From positions 11,168,413-11,232,412 of the forward strand of contig CM065301.1 of assembly GCA_032871835.1 (NCBI GenBank): a stretch of DNA of 64,000 bases. Direction: 5' to 3'. The translations under genes and the position numbers were made by a program. The stretch comes from Dipteronia dyeriana. Lineage: Eukaryota > Streptophyta > Magnoliopsida > Sapindales > Sapindaceae. How positions within the stretch are numbered: the first letter of the stretch is position 1; the number at the start of each line of letters is the position of its first letter. Under the pieces are notes generated by a model. The model did no database searches, had not been told where the DNA came from, and was given only the letters and a program-made list of their open reading frames with translations. Below, piece after piece: positions 37,190 to 46,554 of this stretch.

Positions 37190-37385
37190 ATTTTTATAGT
37201 TTCATTGACTATTTAACATTAAACTAGGGTTATATATAAACGGAACACGAAGATATATAACAGAATCCAGAGAACAAAATAAAGCACAATTAAAAGCATA
37301 TGGGAAAAACAGAGAGATAATTGATCAAGCAACTCTTCAATAATACAGCAATACAGTATTATAAAACAAACAGTGGTCATGTCAA

Positions 37386-37441
37386 GTACGTGGCGTTGTT
37401 ATACCCACGTGTATCCTATTCGGTATAATACAACCGCATAC
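37386..37441 (-). other. Imperfect hairpin in the putative pararetrovirus leader
   Basis: Arms 37386-37406 and 37422-37441 are imperfectly complementary around a 15-base loop. They lie about 250 bp downstream of the candidate promoter, where caulimovirids have a structured leader. Function is not shown. Confidence 0.35.
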
Positions 37442-37694
37442 GGATAAGTCTGGGTTTCCAGCCTATATACGCAGACCAGATAAAAATAATAGATCATAAA
37501 AGAGATAGAGAAATAGGATCTTATAGTGCTTATAGAACAATAGTCTGACAGCAGAGATGTCTTTACAGAAATAGTCACTTTATTTATGATTCAAGAAAAT
37601 TTTACAAAACAGAAGAAAATAAAAGATATTGCTTCGTAGAGCAATTGATAGAGAATATTGAAAAACTGAACTTGATCTGGAAATGAAACTAGCA

Positions 37695-37709
37695 ATCATA
37701 TATATAGGT
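37695..37709 (-). promoter_or_regulatory. Candidate pregenomic RNA promoter TATA of the pararetrovirus
   Basis: On the minus strand acctatatatatgatt lies downstream of all coding regions, as the caulimovirid pregenomic promoter does. An AATAAA (37579-37584, minus strand) follows 110 bp later, matching the usual TATA then poly(A) signal arrangement. Placement is the main support. Confidence 0.4.
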
Positions 37710-37939
37710 TATAAAAGTAACCTTAGTTACATAAAGGAACTCTGGTAGAGTGTCGGCCAACTATAGTTAAATAATTGGTCATTGTTGAAAGATAAGCCTT
37801 ATCGGTACAGCTGGCTGATAAGTCGGTTGTCTGTTATGATACGTGGAAAGGGGAGAGATTCCCTGTCAATTCTTGCTTTTCTTTTGGTCTGCCATGATGT
37901 CTTCTGATAATTGTAGCTTTTGTCTTGTTAGGCGTTGCT

Positions 37940-38233
37940 TTATGGGTCGTGACCGAAATATGTGGATGGGTCATTGCAGTCGAAAGGGTCCCCATCTGAT
38001 CCTTCATTGTCGATACTGTTTTCTGACCCTGCTTGTGACATATTAGCCATTGTATTTCTCATTTCTTCAGCAATCTTTATTAATTCATCTGGGGAAGATG
38101 CTGCAGCAATCCTGGCTTGGTTTTGGGATTTTGCCATTAAGAAGCTAGATTGGTCGGTTCCTTTTACATAAAATATGGGGTTGTCAGACAACCATTTAGT
38201 GACTTTGTCTTTTCCCAAATTGGCAAGATTCAT
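37940..38233 (-). pseudogene. Short unassigned ORF at the 3' end of the pararetrovirus
   Basis: A 97-codon frame with an amphipathic Ala/Glu/Met helix in the middle and an acidic Asp/Asn/Ser tail. It lies 250 bp after the previous frame and probably belongs to the same coding region interrupted by mutations. No known domain was recognised. Confidence 0.4.
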
Positions 38234-38481
38234 GCCACTTCACCGTTTGATTTTTACTTGTCTTCCAAAGTAAGAAACATTGACATTGGCGATTAGTTTT
38301 TCTTGGATAGAATATTCAAGCATAAGTATCCAGGTCAAATTGAACTGGACAAAGAATAAAAATAGATCTGGGTAGAATGCCCATGAGTCTGGTTTGTTGA
38401 CATTTGATGTCCATAATGAAAAGCTTTCTTTTACTGGGAGAGGAAGAAGGTCTATAATAGGTCCAAATTTGTCCCACCATT

Positions 38482-39181
38482 CTAAGAACCAGAATGGTAG
38501 ATCGATGAGAAAGGTTTTGTCAAAATAGAGGAACCATGAAAGGGAATTTCCAGGGTTCTGTCAATAGAAAAACTTGGTCCAAGCGTCTCTGTAATCCCAA
38601 TATAAGAATTCAGAGACATGAAAGATATGACTGAAATTTCTGGTGGAATTAGGGTTACCCCCCCATTGTTCCAGAGTGATGATTTTGCAAATCTTGATTT
38701 TTCTAAAAATGAGTTTTTCCTTGTCAATTTTGTCAAAAACATCTTAAATATATATTGAATCTGTGTCCACCAGGATGAACTCATAAAAGATATGTCTTTT
38801 TGTCAAATCTTCAGGGATTGTACCAAAAAGAGGGTTGATGATATTATCTGCCAGCTTTTTGGGTTCCTTGAAGTAATGGTGGTCTTCCATAACAAAAAAC
38901 CTATCAAAGAAAGGTTTATTGATATATGCATATGTGGGGTGATTTATCTTTAGAAGGGCCGAGGTTTGTATTTGGGCCTGTATCTGGGCTTTTTCTTGTT
39001 GTGCTAGGATTTTGTCTTGTTTATTTGAATGTGGGTTGATATTTGATGATAGTACTTTTTTGAATGGAGTACTGTCTATGGCTAATGGGGAAAATGGGTT
39101 TGTAGTGTGGACCGGACTTTGGCTTGGGCTACGACTAGACGAAGGCCCAACAGGAGGTAAGGGAGGAAATTGTATGGGCAA
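38482..39181 (-). pseudogene. Unassigned 3' coding region of the pararetrovirus
   Basis: Two overlapping minus-strand frames (39181-38744 and 38784-38482) follow RNase H. The first is Pro/Ser-rich, then has a Gln/Ala helix and a compact part rich in aromatic residues (His-Tyr-Phe, Phe-Tyr-Glu-Phe-Ile-Leu-Val-Asp). It breaks just after that and continues in the other frame. I recognise no domain. Its position suggests the C-terminal part of the polyprotein or a separate downstream ORF of the virus. Confidence 0.5.
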
Positions 39182-39765
39182 TTGGTGAGGGGATCTTGGT
39201 TGTGATAATAATGATATGGCATATTTGTCTTTGTGACTTCCTCTAGTGGAAGACTGATAAGTCGATTGAAAAGTTGATAAGTCACTTGATAAGTCTGATC
39301 TGGTGGAGCCTCTTCCACAGCCCCCACCACGACCCCTGTTAGTGCTAGTCGTTTTTCTCCCTGTAAAAATTCTTTGGTCAGAAAGTCAGGTAGACTATTT
39401 TCTAATCCCTTTATGTATTCAATATCAAAATCAAATGCTGATAAAAGTGATTGCCATCTAGCAAAAATTTGTTTTGAGGCAAGATTTTTTATATCCTTTT
39501 TTAAAATGAATTTGGCCGACTGGCAGTCAACCCTAAGTAAGAATTTTTGGTTTATTAAGTCATCCTGCAATTTCTGAATAGTCAAAACAATAGATAAAAT
39601 TTCTTTTTTCACCGTTGAGTATTTTTTCTGAGTCTCATTCCAAGATCCAGAAACATACCTAACTAATCTTTCTTGGTCATTTATTTTTTGCTTTAAGATT
39701 CCATCATAGCCTATGTCTGATGCATCGGTTTCTACAGTCTTTGGGGATGACAAAGGGTCAAGCAT
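39181..39765 (-). pseudogene. Pararetrovirus RNase H domain
   Basis: It follows RT after a frameshift near 39770. The first catalytic Asp is in Glu-Thr-Asp-Ala-Ser. Glu is in the Lys-Lys-Glu-Ile helix and the second Asp in Val-Asp-Cys-Gln. The end reads Leu-Pro-Asp-Phe-Leu-Thr-Lys-Glu, close to the caulimovirid C-terminal motif. The domain would remove RNA from the RNA-DNA hybrid during reverse transcription. It is open over about 140 residues and then runs into Pro/Gln-rich sequence. Confidence 0.85.
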
Positions 39766-39769
39766 GGTA

Positions 39770-42075
39770 GTCTCTTAACATAATTTTTTACATGTAATAC
39801 TGCTTTAGTATGTTCACTGGTCCATGGAGTGGGGTTTTTCTTGAGTCTTTGGAAAAGTGGTTTGCAAATGATACTAAGTTCTTTATAAAAATTTGAGATA
39901 TAGTTAAGACATCCAAGGAATCTTTGGAGCTATTTCATATCTCTAATTTCGTCAGGAAATTTGTCAGCAAACTCTAGGCTCCTATGAATAGGGATGATAG
40001 TTCCTCTTCTAATATTGTGCCCTAGGAATCTGATACTAGTTTGGAAAAGGTGAATTTTTGGAGCAGAAATGACCAGTCCATGATGTTTAATTGTCTTATA
40101 AAAGATTTCTAGGTGCTTCCAATGTTGGTCAATATTTTTTGAAAATATTAATACATCATCAATATAGACGATAGAAAATTCAGTATAAGGGTTAAATATA
40201 TTATTTATATTGCTTTGAAATTCACTAGGGGCATTTTTCAAACCAAAAGGCATCACATTCCATTCGTATTGTCCAAAAGGGACGGTAAATGCAGTCTTAT
40301 ACCTGTCTAACTCAGCAATCTGAATTTGCCAGAATCCTGATTTCATGTCAAATTTTGAAAAAATAATTGTGTCATAAAGTCTTTTTAATAAGTCAGATTT
40401 GTTTGGAATGGGGTACCTGATCCATAGTAAGGCATCATTTAAAGATTTATAGTTGATGACTAGTCTAGGAACTCCTCTTTCTATTTCAGCATTTTTCTGG
40501 ACATAGAAAGCAGGGCAACTCCAATGAGACTTAGATTTCCTGATTAGCCTTTTGCCAATTAAATCTTGTATTTCTTTTTTGCAATATTCCATTAGACTGG
40601 AGGACATTTGAATAGGTCTGGCTTTAGTAGGGATCCCATTTTCATTTAAGTCTTTGGTATATGGTAGATTAACTATATGTCTTTTTCTGTCCCAAAAAGC
40701 GTTTGGTATATCGGAACAAACATCCTTTTCAAGTTTTTCTTTGAAAGCTGTTATCTTTTCTTGGACAGTTGGTTCTTTAATTCTCTCATCTTGTTTTTGG
40801 AAACTCAAGTCATCTTTTAGAAAGGGTAATTGGTTTTGTTTTCTAGTCAGGGTAGCAATATAGTTGTTGATTGGTTCTTTGCAAATGTTGTCATTTCTTA
40901 AGGTGTTAAGGTCCTTAACTAAAACAGGGAAAAGGAAAGGGAATAGGATTTCTTTTCCTAAATATTCTGTCACAAGGCCTTCTGCAATAACTTCAAAGGG
41001 TGATATTAGGTATAAAAAGGGCAGTCTTAAGATTACATTTTGGGAAAGGGTTTTGACTACGATAAAGTCATTATTGTAACATACTCCACTATTGCATACC
41101 TTAGCATTAGTGAGTTTATAATTGATATCTAGTCTGATTTTATTGGCACCATATAAATTTTCAATGGTAGCTTCTAGATATTTAGTAGGGACTAGAGATT
41201 TTACTATACAGTTCAAATCTGCCCATGTGTCAATAAGTGCAGTAGCACGGATATTATAGTTAGAAGCAATTCTTATGTCAATTTCAACATACCATTTTTG
41301 TATTCTTACTTCCTGTATTGAGTTGATTTGGTCTATGCTTAAAGGGTCTGGTGGATTGTTGGTTTCAGTTTCTGATTCTTTGTCGGATTCATCAGAACTA
41401 TTGAAGTCAGCGACTTGTTTTTTGTGAGGTATTTTTCCAAATTGTTTATTAAGAGCATCTGTCACTTGTAATTCTTGTATTTGGATTTTTAGGATTTTTA
41501 TTTTGTCTTTGATGTTGATGATTTCCTTTTGTAAGTCAGGAATAGGAACTTTCCTAGATTTGCTATGAAATTTTCCCAGAACATTTTGCGCAAAGTCTGG
41601 TGTCTCAAAAGGGGCATTTTTGAAAGGTTTTGGTTCATTATAGGGCTTGTTGTTACTACTTGTAGAAGGTTCGTCCGTGATCCTTTTCTGTAATTGACGA
41701 ATGTATTGGGCTTTCTGTATAGGGTCTTCAATACTATCTATCATACTAATCATAAGGGAATAGTCGTATTTATCAAGGACATTAATTTCTTTACAGAAAC
41801 AAGGTTGGGTTTCTAGTTCAGTATTATATGAGGAGGATGAAGTTTTTGAGTCTGAGAAGGATTCATTTATTATTAAGACTTCATTTTCTGAAGATGACGA
41901 GGTATTTGGACTAGGGGTTTTTGAGTCCGTATACAAAGCTTGTATAATTTTTTCTTTGGTTTGGTCATCCAAATCTAGACTATTAATCTTCTTTTTCTGG
42001 TCAGGGCATTTATTGGCATAATGGCCGCCTTTTCCACATTTAAAACATTTATTGTTCTTTCTATGGTATTTTTTT
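39770..42075 (-). pseudogene. Pararetrovirus zinc knuckle, aspartic protease and reverse transcriptase
   Basis: A CCHC knuckle (C-x2-C-x4-H-x4-C) lies at 42006-42047. After an acidic Ser-rich linker comes the protease, whose active site reads Asp-Thr-Trp (Trp codon at 41223-41225) where Asp-Thr-Gly is required. RT follows from about 40650, with Trp-Gln-Ile-Gln, Met-Pro-Phe-Gly-Leu-Lys-Asn-Ala and the catalytic Tyr-Ile-Asp-Asp near 40155-40166. This long frame is open to a TAG at 39930-39932 in the connection, then continues to about 39770 before a frameshift. RT itself looks complete, but the protease is dead. Confidence 0.88.
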
Positions 42076-43640
42076 TCTTTTAGAGGCTTCTCTGGACTTC
42101 TTGTTAGAAGACCATATGGTTTCTCCTTTTTTATTAGATTTGTAATCTCTGTTAAGTCTATAGGGATATTTTTTGGAGAGTTTATTTTTAAAAGTCTTAT
42201 GTTTCCTTTTCTTATGGGAAGGTAGGCGTTCGAAACCAAATTGTTCACACCAAGAACCAAGTTCTTTTCTGGTTGTTAATTTTTGTTTCTTAAGTTGGCT
42301 TTTAAGTCTGAGATCATTGCAAAGTTGCATAGCCACAACATTTATGGAGGCTATGATTTCTCCATAGGTCCATGTGTCTAAATCTACTTGGGATCAATCT
42401 GACCAGCCCATTTGTCTAACCATTTCATCTCTTACTTTTGTGGAAAATAATTTTGGTAATCCTGATATGAAATTTTCTTTCCAGTAGGCATTAGCATTAT
42501 CAGGTCTTTGAAAAACTCTGGTTAGAAATATGTCTTTATACCATTTGAAATCATTTAGCTTTTTACATTTCAGATTTTGTATTTTAGAAAATTCTTTCCC
42601 TTGGTTGATGTTAGGGTTTCCTACGAAGTGCATTAATATGGTGTAACATAAGACATCAATACCATCTGGTTCAGATGTGGTGGTTGTGGTCTGAGTTTGT
42701 GTTGATGTCGATTCAAAGGTGGATGGGTCACGAGTTTGTGTGGGATAGTTTGTGGTAACCGTCTTAGTATGTCCAATAATAGATGTTTTGGCTAATTGGC
42801 TCAAAGTGTGTGTCCACCATCCAAACAGTTGTCCCTCAAACCCAGTGGTTATCGAGGTAACTGCATCAGAATGAGACATGTTTTGTTTCTTAATGTAAAT
42901 ATATCATATAGTACGCATTTGTCTTAACACTGTAATTATTTGATATTCTGATAAACCATCGATGTTAAATTGGTAACATGTATTTCCAGTGTATGCCCTC
43001 TAGGGAACTGTTTCTTCATATTGTAGGTCAGGGGGAGTTGGTCTAGTGTAGTATGGCTTAGTATTTTGAAAATATTTGGTCTTATTATAACTGTCAGTTT
43101 TCTCATTTGTTGTAATCCTTTGTATGAAGTTCTGGAAATCAATTACTTCTTCTCCCTCATCGGAGGAATCTGGAGGGGCTTTTTTGTCGATTGTTTGGAC
43201 ATTAGGGTGTGGGATTCTTGCTAAACTTTCTTCTAAGGTCCTTAAAAGTTCTGCCTCATCAATTAGATTGTCAAAGCATTTTTCAATACCAGTATGGTCA
43301 GGGAATAGGATTGGTTCAGATTTCATGATTATGTCTTTACCTTTACCTTTACTTTTACTGGAGGAGGGAGGTAAATCATAGGGGACATATACTTGGGGAG
43401 GAATCTCTTCTCTAGTAGGTGAAACACTTGTTTGGGTTAAATTAAGGTCAATTTTTTCTAATTGTTCTCCTATGGAATTAAGGAAGAAGTTGGTGTAATT
43501 TTCTTGTCTCATAACCATACCAATTTGATGGGAAGATGAAGTCATTGTTTGGGACATTGGTTCATCAAATAGGATAAAAGGGGTACATTTTGCAATGTTA
43601 GTTTCTGTCGGGTGGTCCTCATTTGGCATAGGGATTTCGA
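42061..43640 (-). pseudogene. Pararetrovirus coat-protein (Gag-like) region
   Basis: One minus-strand frame covers this span with in-frame stops at 43000-43002, about 42900 and 42394-42396. The 42600-42400 section contains Trp-Tyr-Lys-Asp and Tyr-Trp-Lys-Glu-Asn-Phe-Ile, typical of caulimovirid coat protein. A long basic Lys/Arg stretch follows (about 42270-42070), leading to the zinc knuckle in the next frame. The frame shifts by one base in a run of A near 42072. The coat protein would form the capsid. The first third is acidic and Ser-rich, without a recognised domain. Confidence 0.72.
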
Positions 43641-43645
43641 AATCT

Positions 43646-45178
43646 CTAGGGAGGATGAACCTGTCTTTCTATTCCTTTTTTAGTTTTATAAGATCTGAGG
43701 TTTTGTCTATTAATGACAGAACAGGTTTGTTCATAACTTTTTATGTCAATATACCAATCAAAAAATGAAATATTTAAATTAAATTCTTCAAGGCTTTTAA
43801 TCCATCTTTCATGGAATTGTTTTCTTTTACTAATCGAATAATTCTTTTCAGATTTTTCTCTTAAGGTTTGGTTATGGATAGAATGGTAATCTGCTATAAG
43901 AAAGTCAAACTTGTCTTTGCTGATAACATTAATAGTTCTGATAGGGGGTTCTGGTTCTAATATTTCTGTTAGAACTTGAGATGGCGTTGGTGAAGTTTGC
44001 TCTTGATCATAAGAATGAATTGGTTGGGCAATTTGTTCTGGGGTTTTTTGGACATGTGTCACATGTGTATTAATTGGTTGGGTTGTATGGTCCGGGGTTT
44101 TTAAAACATATGGCATATGTGTAATGGGTCTTCTTCTGGGCCTTAAGTTGGTGGGCTCAGAGTCATCATCTGGATCATAGTTTGGTGTGGAAAACATAGG
44201 TTGTTTATCAATTCTTCTAGAAGTTAGACTAGGGATTTGTCTGGCAATATTTCTTCTAGATGAGCTAGAAAGGGAATTCCTAGCAGATTGAAAATCACTC
44301 AGGGATCTGGAATGGTCGCTATCAGTTTCTCTAATTGATAGACTTCTCCTGAATGATATTCTTAATGTTCCATCTTGTTCAGTTACACAGTCGTGTAAGT
44401 TTCTCATTGGTGGTTTATAAGATGGTTGGTCAACTTTTTCTTTGACCCAGTCATCTGGAAAATTAATGTTTTCCCATCTGATCGGAACAGGGACAAGTAC
44501 ATTTACTGATGGTGATGCATTAAAACATATGGTTTGTCCAGCAGGAACTTATGGTGGTATATAACTAGGTATAAGTCCTGAAGTCAATACTCGATAGTGA
44601 ACTCTATAAACAAGTTTATAGGGGCTAGATTTTTCCAAAAATTTATAATTATGTGTTTGAATGTCACTTACTAAACATTTTTCTTTATGCTCATCAGTAT
44701 TTAATGCAATAGTAAAATTAGCATATACTTGAAAATAAATTGGTTCATAAGTCAAAGATGTTTCTGCCATACCAAGAATGGATTCTTTGTAGTCAGTAAT
44801 TCTTTTGTCTCTTAAAACAATTAAAAGGGAATTGTTTAAACCAATTTTTGAAAGGGGTTTTACACCAACTTGGACACTGCCAATGTGTAAATCATTGAAA
44901 CCAATTTTGTTGTAATGAGTCAAACTGTTTTTATTTAAAAGATTTGTCGAAAAAGTATTGTTTTGGAATTTGACATTTATTTCTTTAGTCTTTTGACCTA
45001 ATAATGTTCTGAAATCCAAAAGTTTCTTTTTATAAATACTATTTTATTGAATATTAGGCAATTGCCAATTAATTAAATCTTTGTCATCCCAGTTTGTCTC
45101 AAAATTGGCCACAGATTGTCCAGTGCTACTATTAACATCGTCGGGTTCGATCCCGGGTCTGGAACTACTTGTAGACAT
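43646..45178 (-). pseudogene. Pararetrovirus movement-protein region and N-terminal polyprotein
   Basis: One frame runs from the ATG at 45176-45178 to the stop at 43646. It is broken by TAA at 45044-45046 (codon 45) and TAA at 44549-44551. The section 45019-44549 resembles a 30K-superfamily viral movement protein, with the hydrophobic strand-rich core and a conserved Asp in Leu-Arg-Asp. Such proteins open plasmodesmata for virus spread. The part after 44551 is Ser/Arg- and Pro-rich with a Lys/Glu helical tail and no recognised domain. A frameshift near 43645 ends the frame. Confidence 0.75.
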
Positions 45179-45340
45179 GATGAAGAAAATAAATAGTCAG
45201 AAACCCTAGGTTTTGACTCACAGCCTGGTCAACGGGAAACAGCCTACAGCACTCTAGCAAATGGCAAACACCCTTAGACCTACTGACTTTTACACCTAAG
45301 AATTAACAATTATAAGTCTTCTTTAACAAGCCTTAAGGCT

Positions 45341-46387
45341 CTGGTCGGTTTTACAATTTAGAACAGTGAATCGAAAAAAAAAACGATTTAATCAATGTTT
45401 AAAAAAATAAATCGATAAATATAAAAAATCGATAAATATAAAAAATCGAAAAAATAAACCGATTAAATCGTTTCGGTTTAATTTAGTGGTTTTTTTGTCA
45501 CCCCCTACGGCCCTACCATATGTTATGCGTACGCCAAGCAGATGCCAGGCAGTATTATCTAGTCAAATTACTCAATCCAGCTATTTCTATTTCTACTCTC
45601 ACCACCGCTTTGATCATCTAAGTCAAAATTGTGACAACACAAAATATTTTTAAATAATCCGAAAAACCACCATACATTATTGGCAAATGTTTCCTACACG
45701 CGCTTCAAAAGCACGTGATTATAAATTTACTTTTAGTCTGTGACTGTCTGTCGGTGCTGTTGCCAAAGATTAGACTGTTGTCCTTATCCGATGGTCCCTT
45801 AAAGACATCTCTTATATTAATTAACGATCTGTTTGGGAAAATAGAGAGATGGAGGGAATTAACGGTTTGTTTGGAAAGTTGGAGAGATGGAGGGAGGGAG
45901 AGGATTGAACGGAGCTACGGATAGCTGTGATCCTTTATTTGGTTAGAGAGATAAAAGAGGGGAGAGGAGAGGAGGGGAGGGAGACATCATCCTTTTAGAC
46001 CTATAAAAACCAATTCATCGAATGATTAGTGGATGAGAGAGAGGAGGGAAAATTAGAGAAAAATAACGATGATATCTTTCAATTTTTTATAACTTTTTAG
46101 TTTATATAAGGATAATATAGTAAATTTATAAATTATATTTCAATCCATCAATTCAACTCTCTTTTCAATACCAAGTAACATGAAGGATATATAATATTCT
46201 TTTCATCCCTCCTACTCTCTCCCCCCTTTAATTCATTCATCAAACTCTTTTTTCTTCTTACCAAACATAGTCTAAGGGAGTAAATTTTTTTTTACAGCAC
46301 CAAGAGGTCTTTAACTGGTCCCTTTAATTGTGTTTGGATAGAATTTATTCTTTTAATTAATTGGTGTTTTTAGATGAGTCCATTTTT
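45341..46387. other. Intergenic AT-rich stretch, no gene seen
   Basis: It contains a hairpin with a/t-rich arms at 45381-45393 and 45461-45473 around two copies of aaaaaatcgataaatat, then purine-rich and pyrimidine-rich runs (45850-45985 and 46195-46260) that could pair loosely. No coding region with family similarity was found. Confidence 0.6.
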
Positions 46388-46554
46388 GCTCACCCTCTTG
46401 AAGCATTACCCCCTCACGCATGGGTGACATGTGTACAAGAATGGATAACTTTATTCTAAAATATGATAGTGTTTAAAAAAAATATACTCCCTCCATGGAC
46501 ACATGTCATCCATCCAGGAGGGAATAATGCTCACCCACCTTCAAGGGGGTGAGC
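46388..46554. mobile_element. Small MITE-like inverted-repeat element (167 bp)
   Basis: The left end reads gctcaccctcttgaag and the right end, reversed, gctcacccccttgaag. Inner parts also pair (ccccctc...gggtgacatgtgt against the reverse of acacatgtcatccatccaggaggg). The whole element is a near-complete foldback. No clear target-site duplication was seen, so the class is open. Confidence 0.55.

Larger units (their letters stand above)
37190..45340 (-). mobile_element. Endogenous pararetrovirus (Caulimoviridae), nearly full length, defective
   Basis: Reading the minus strand from 45178 down, the order is movement protein, coat protein with zinc knuckle, aspartic protease, RT, RNase H, then further coding of unknown role. 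There is no integrase and no LTR pair, which with a 30K-type movement protein and the RNase H ending Asp-Phe-Leu-Thr identifies a caulimovirid and not a Ty3/gypsy element. Total length, about 7.3-8 kb, fits a whole genome. The single-polyprotein order recalls petuviruses or florendoviruses, but the genus cannot be fixed from sequence alone. Multiple stops and frameshifts make it non-functional. The left edge is the junction with the copia element. Confidence 0.85.

Noticed and set aside
45335..45355. Degenerate tRNA-Met primer site for the pararetrovirus (accagagcctt on minus strand)
   Set aside because: Only about 8 of 13 positions match, too weak to annotate.
45715..45924. 69-codon plus-strand ORF
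   Set aside because: It overlaps purine-rich low-complexity DNA and matches no family I recognise.
45850..46270. Possible larger foldback element with purine-rich and pyrimidine-rich ends
   Set aside because: Arms pair only loosely by base composition. No defined ends or target-site duplication.
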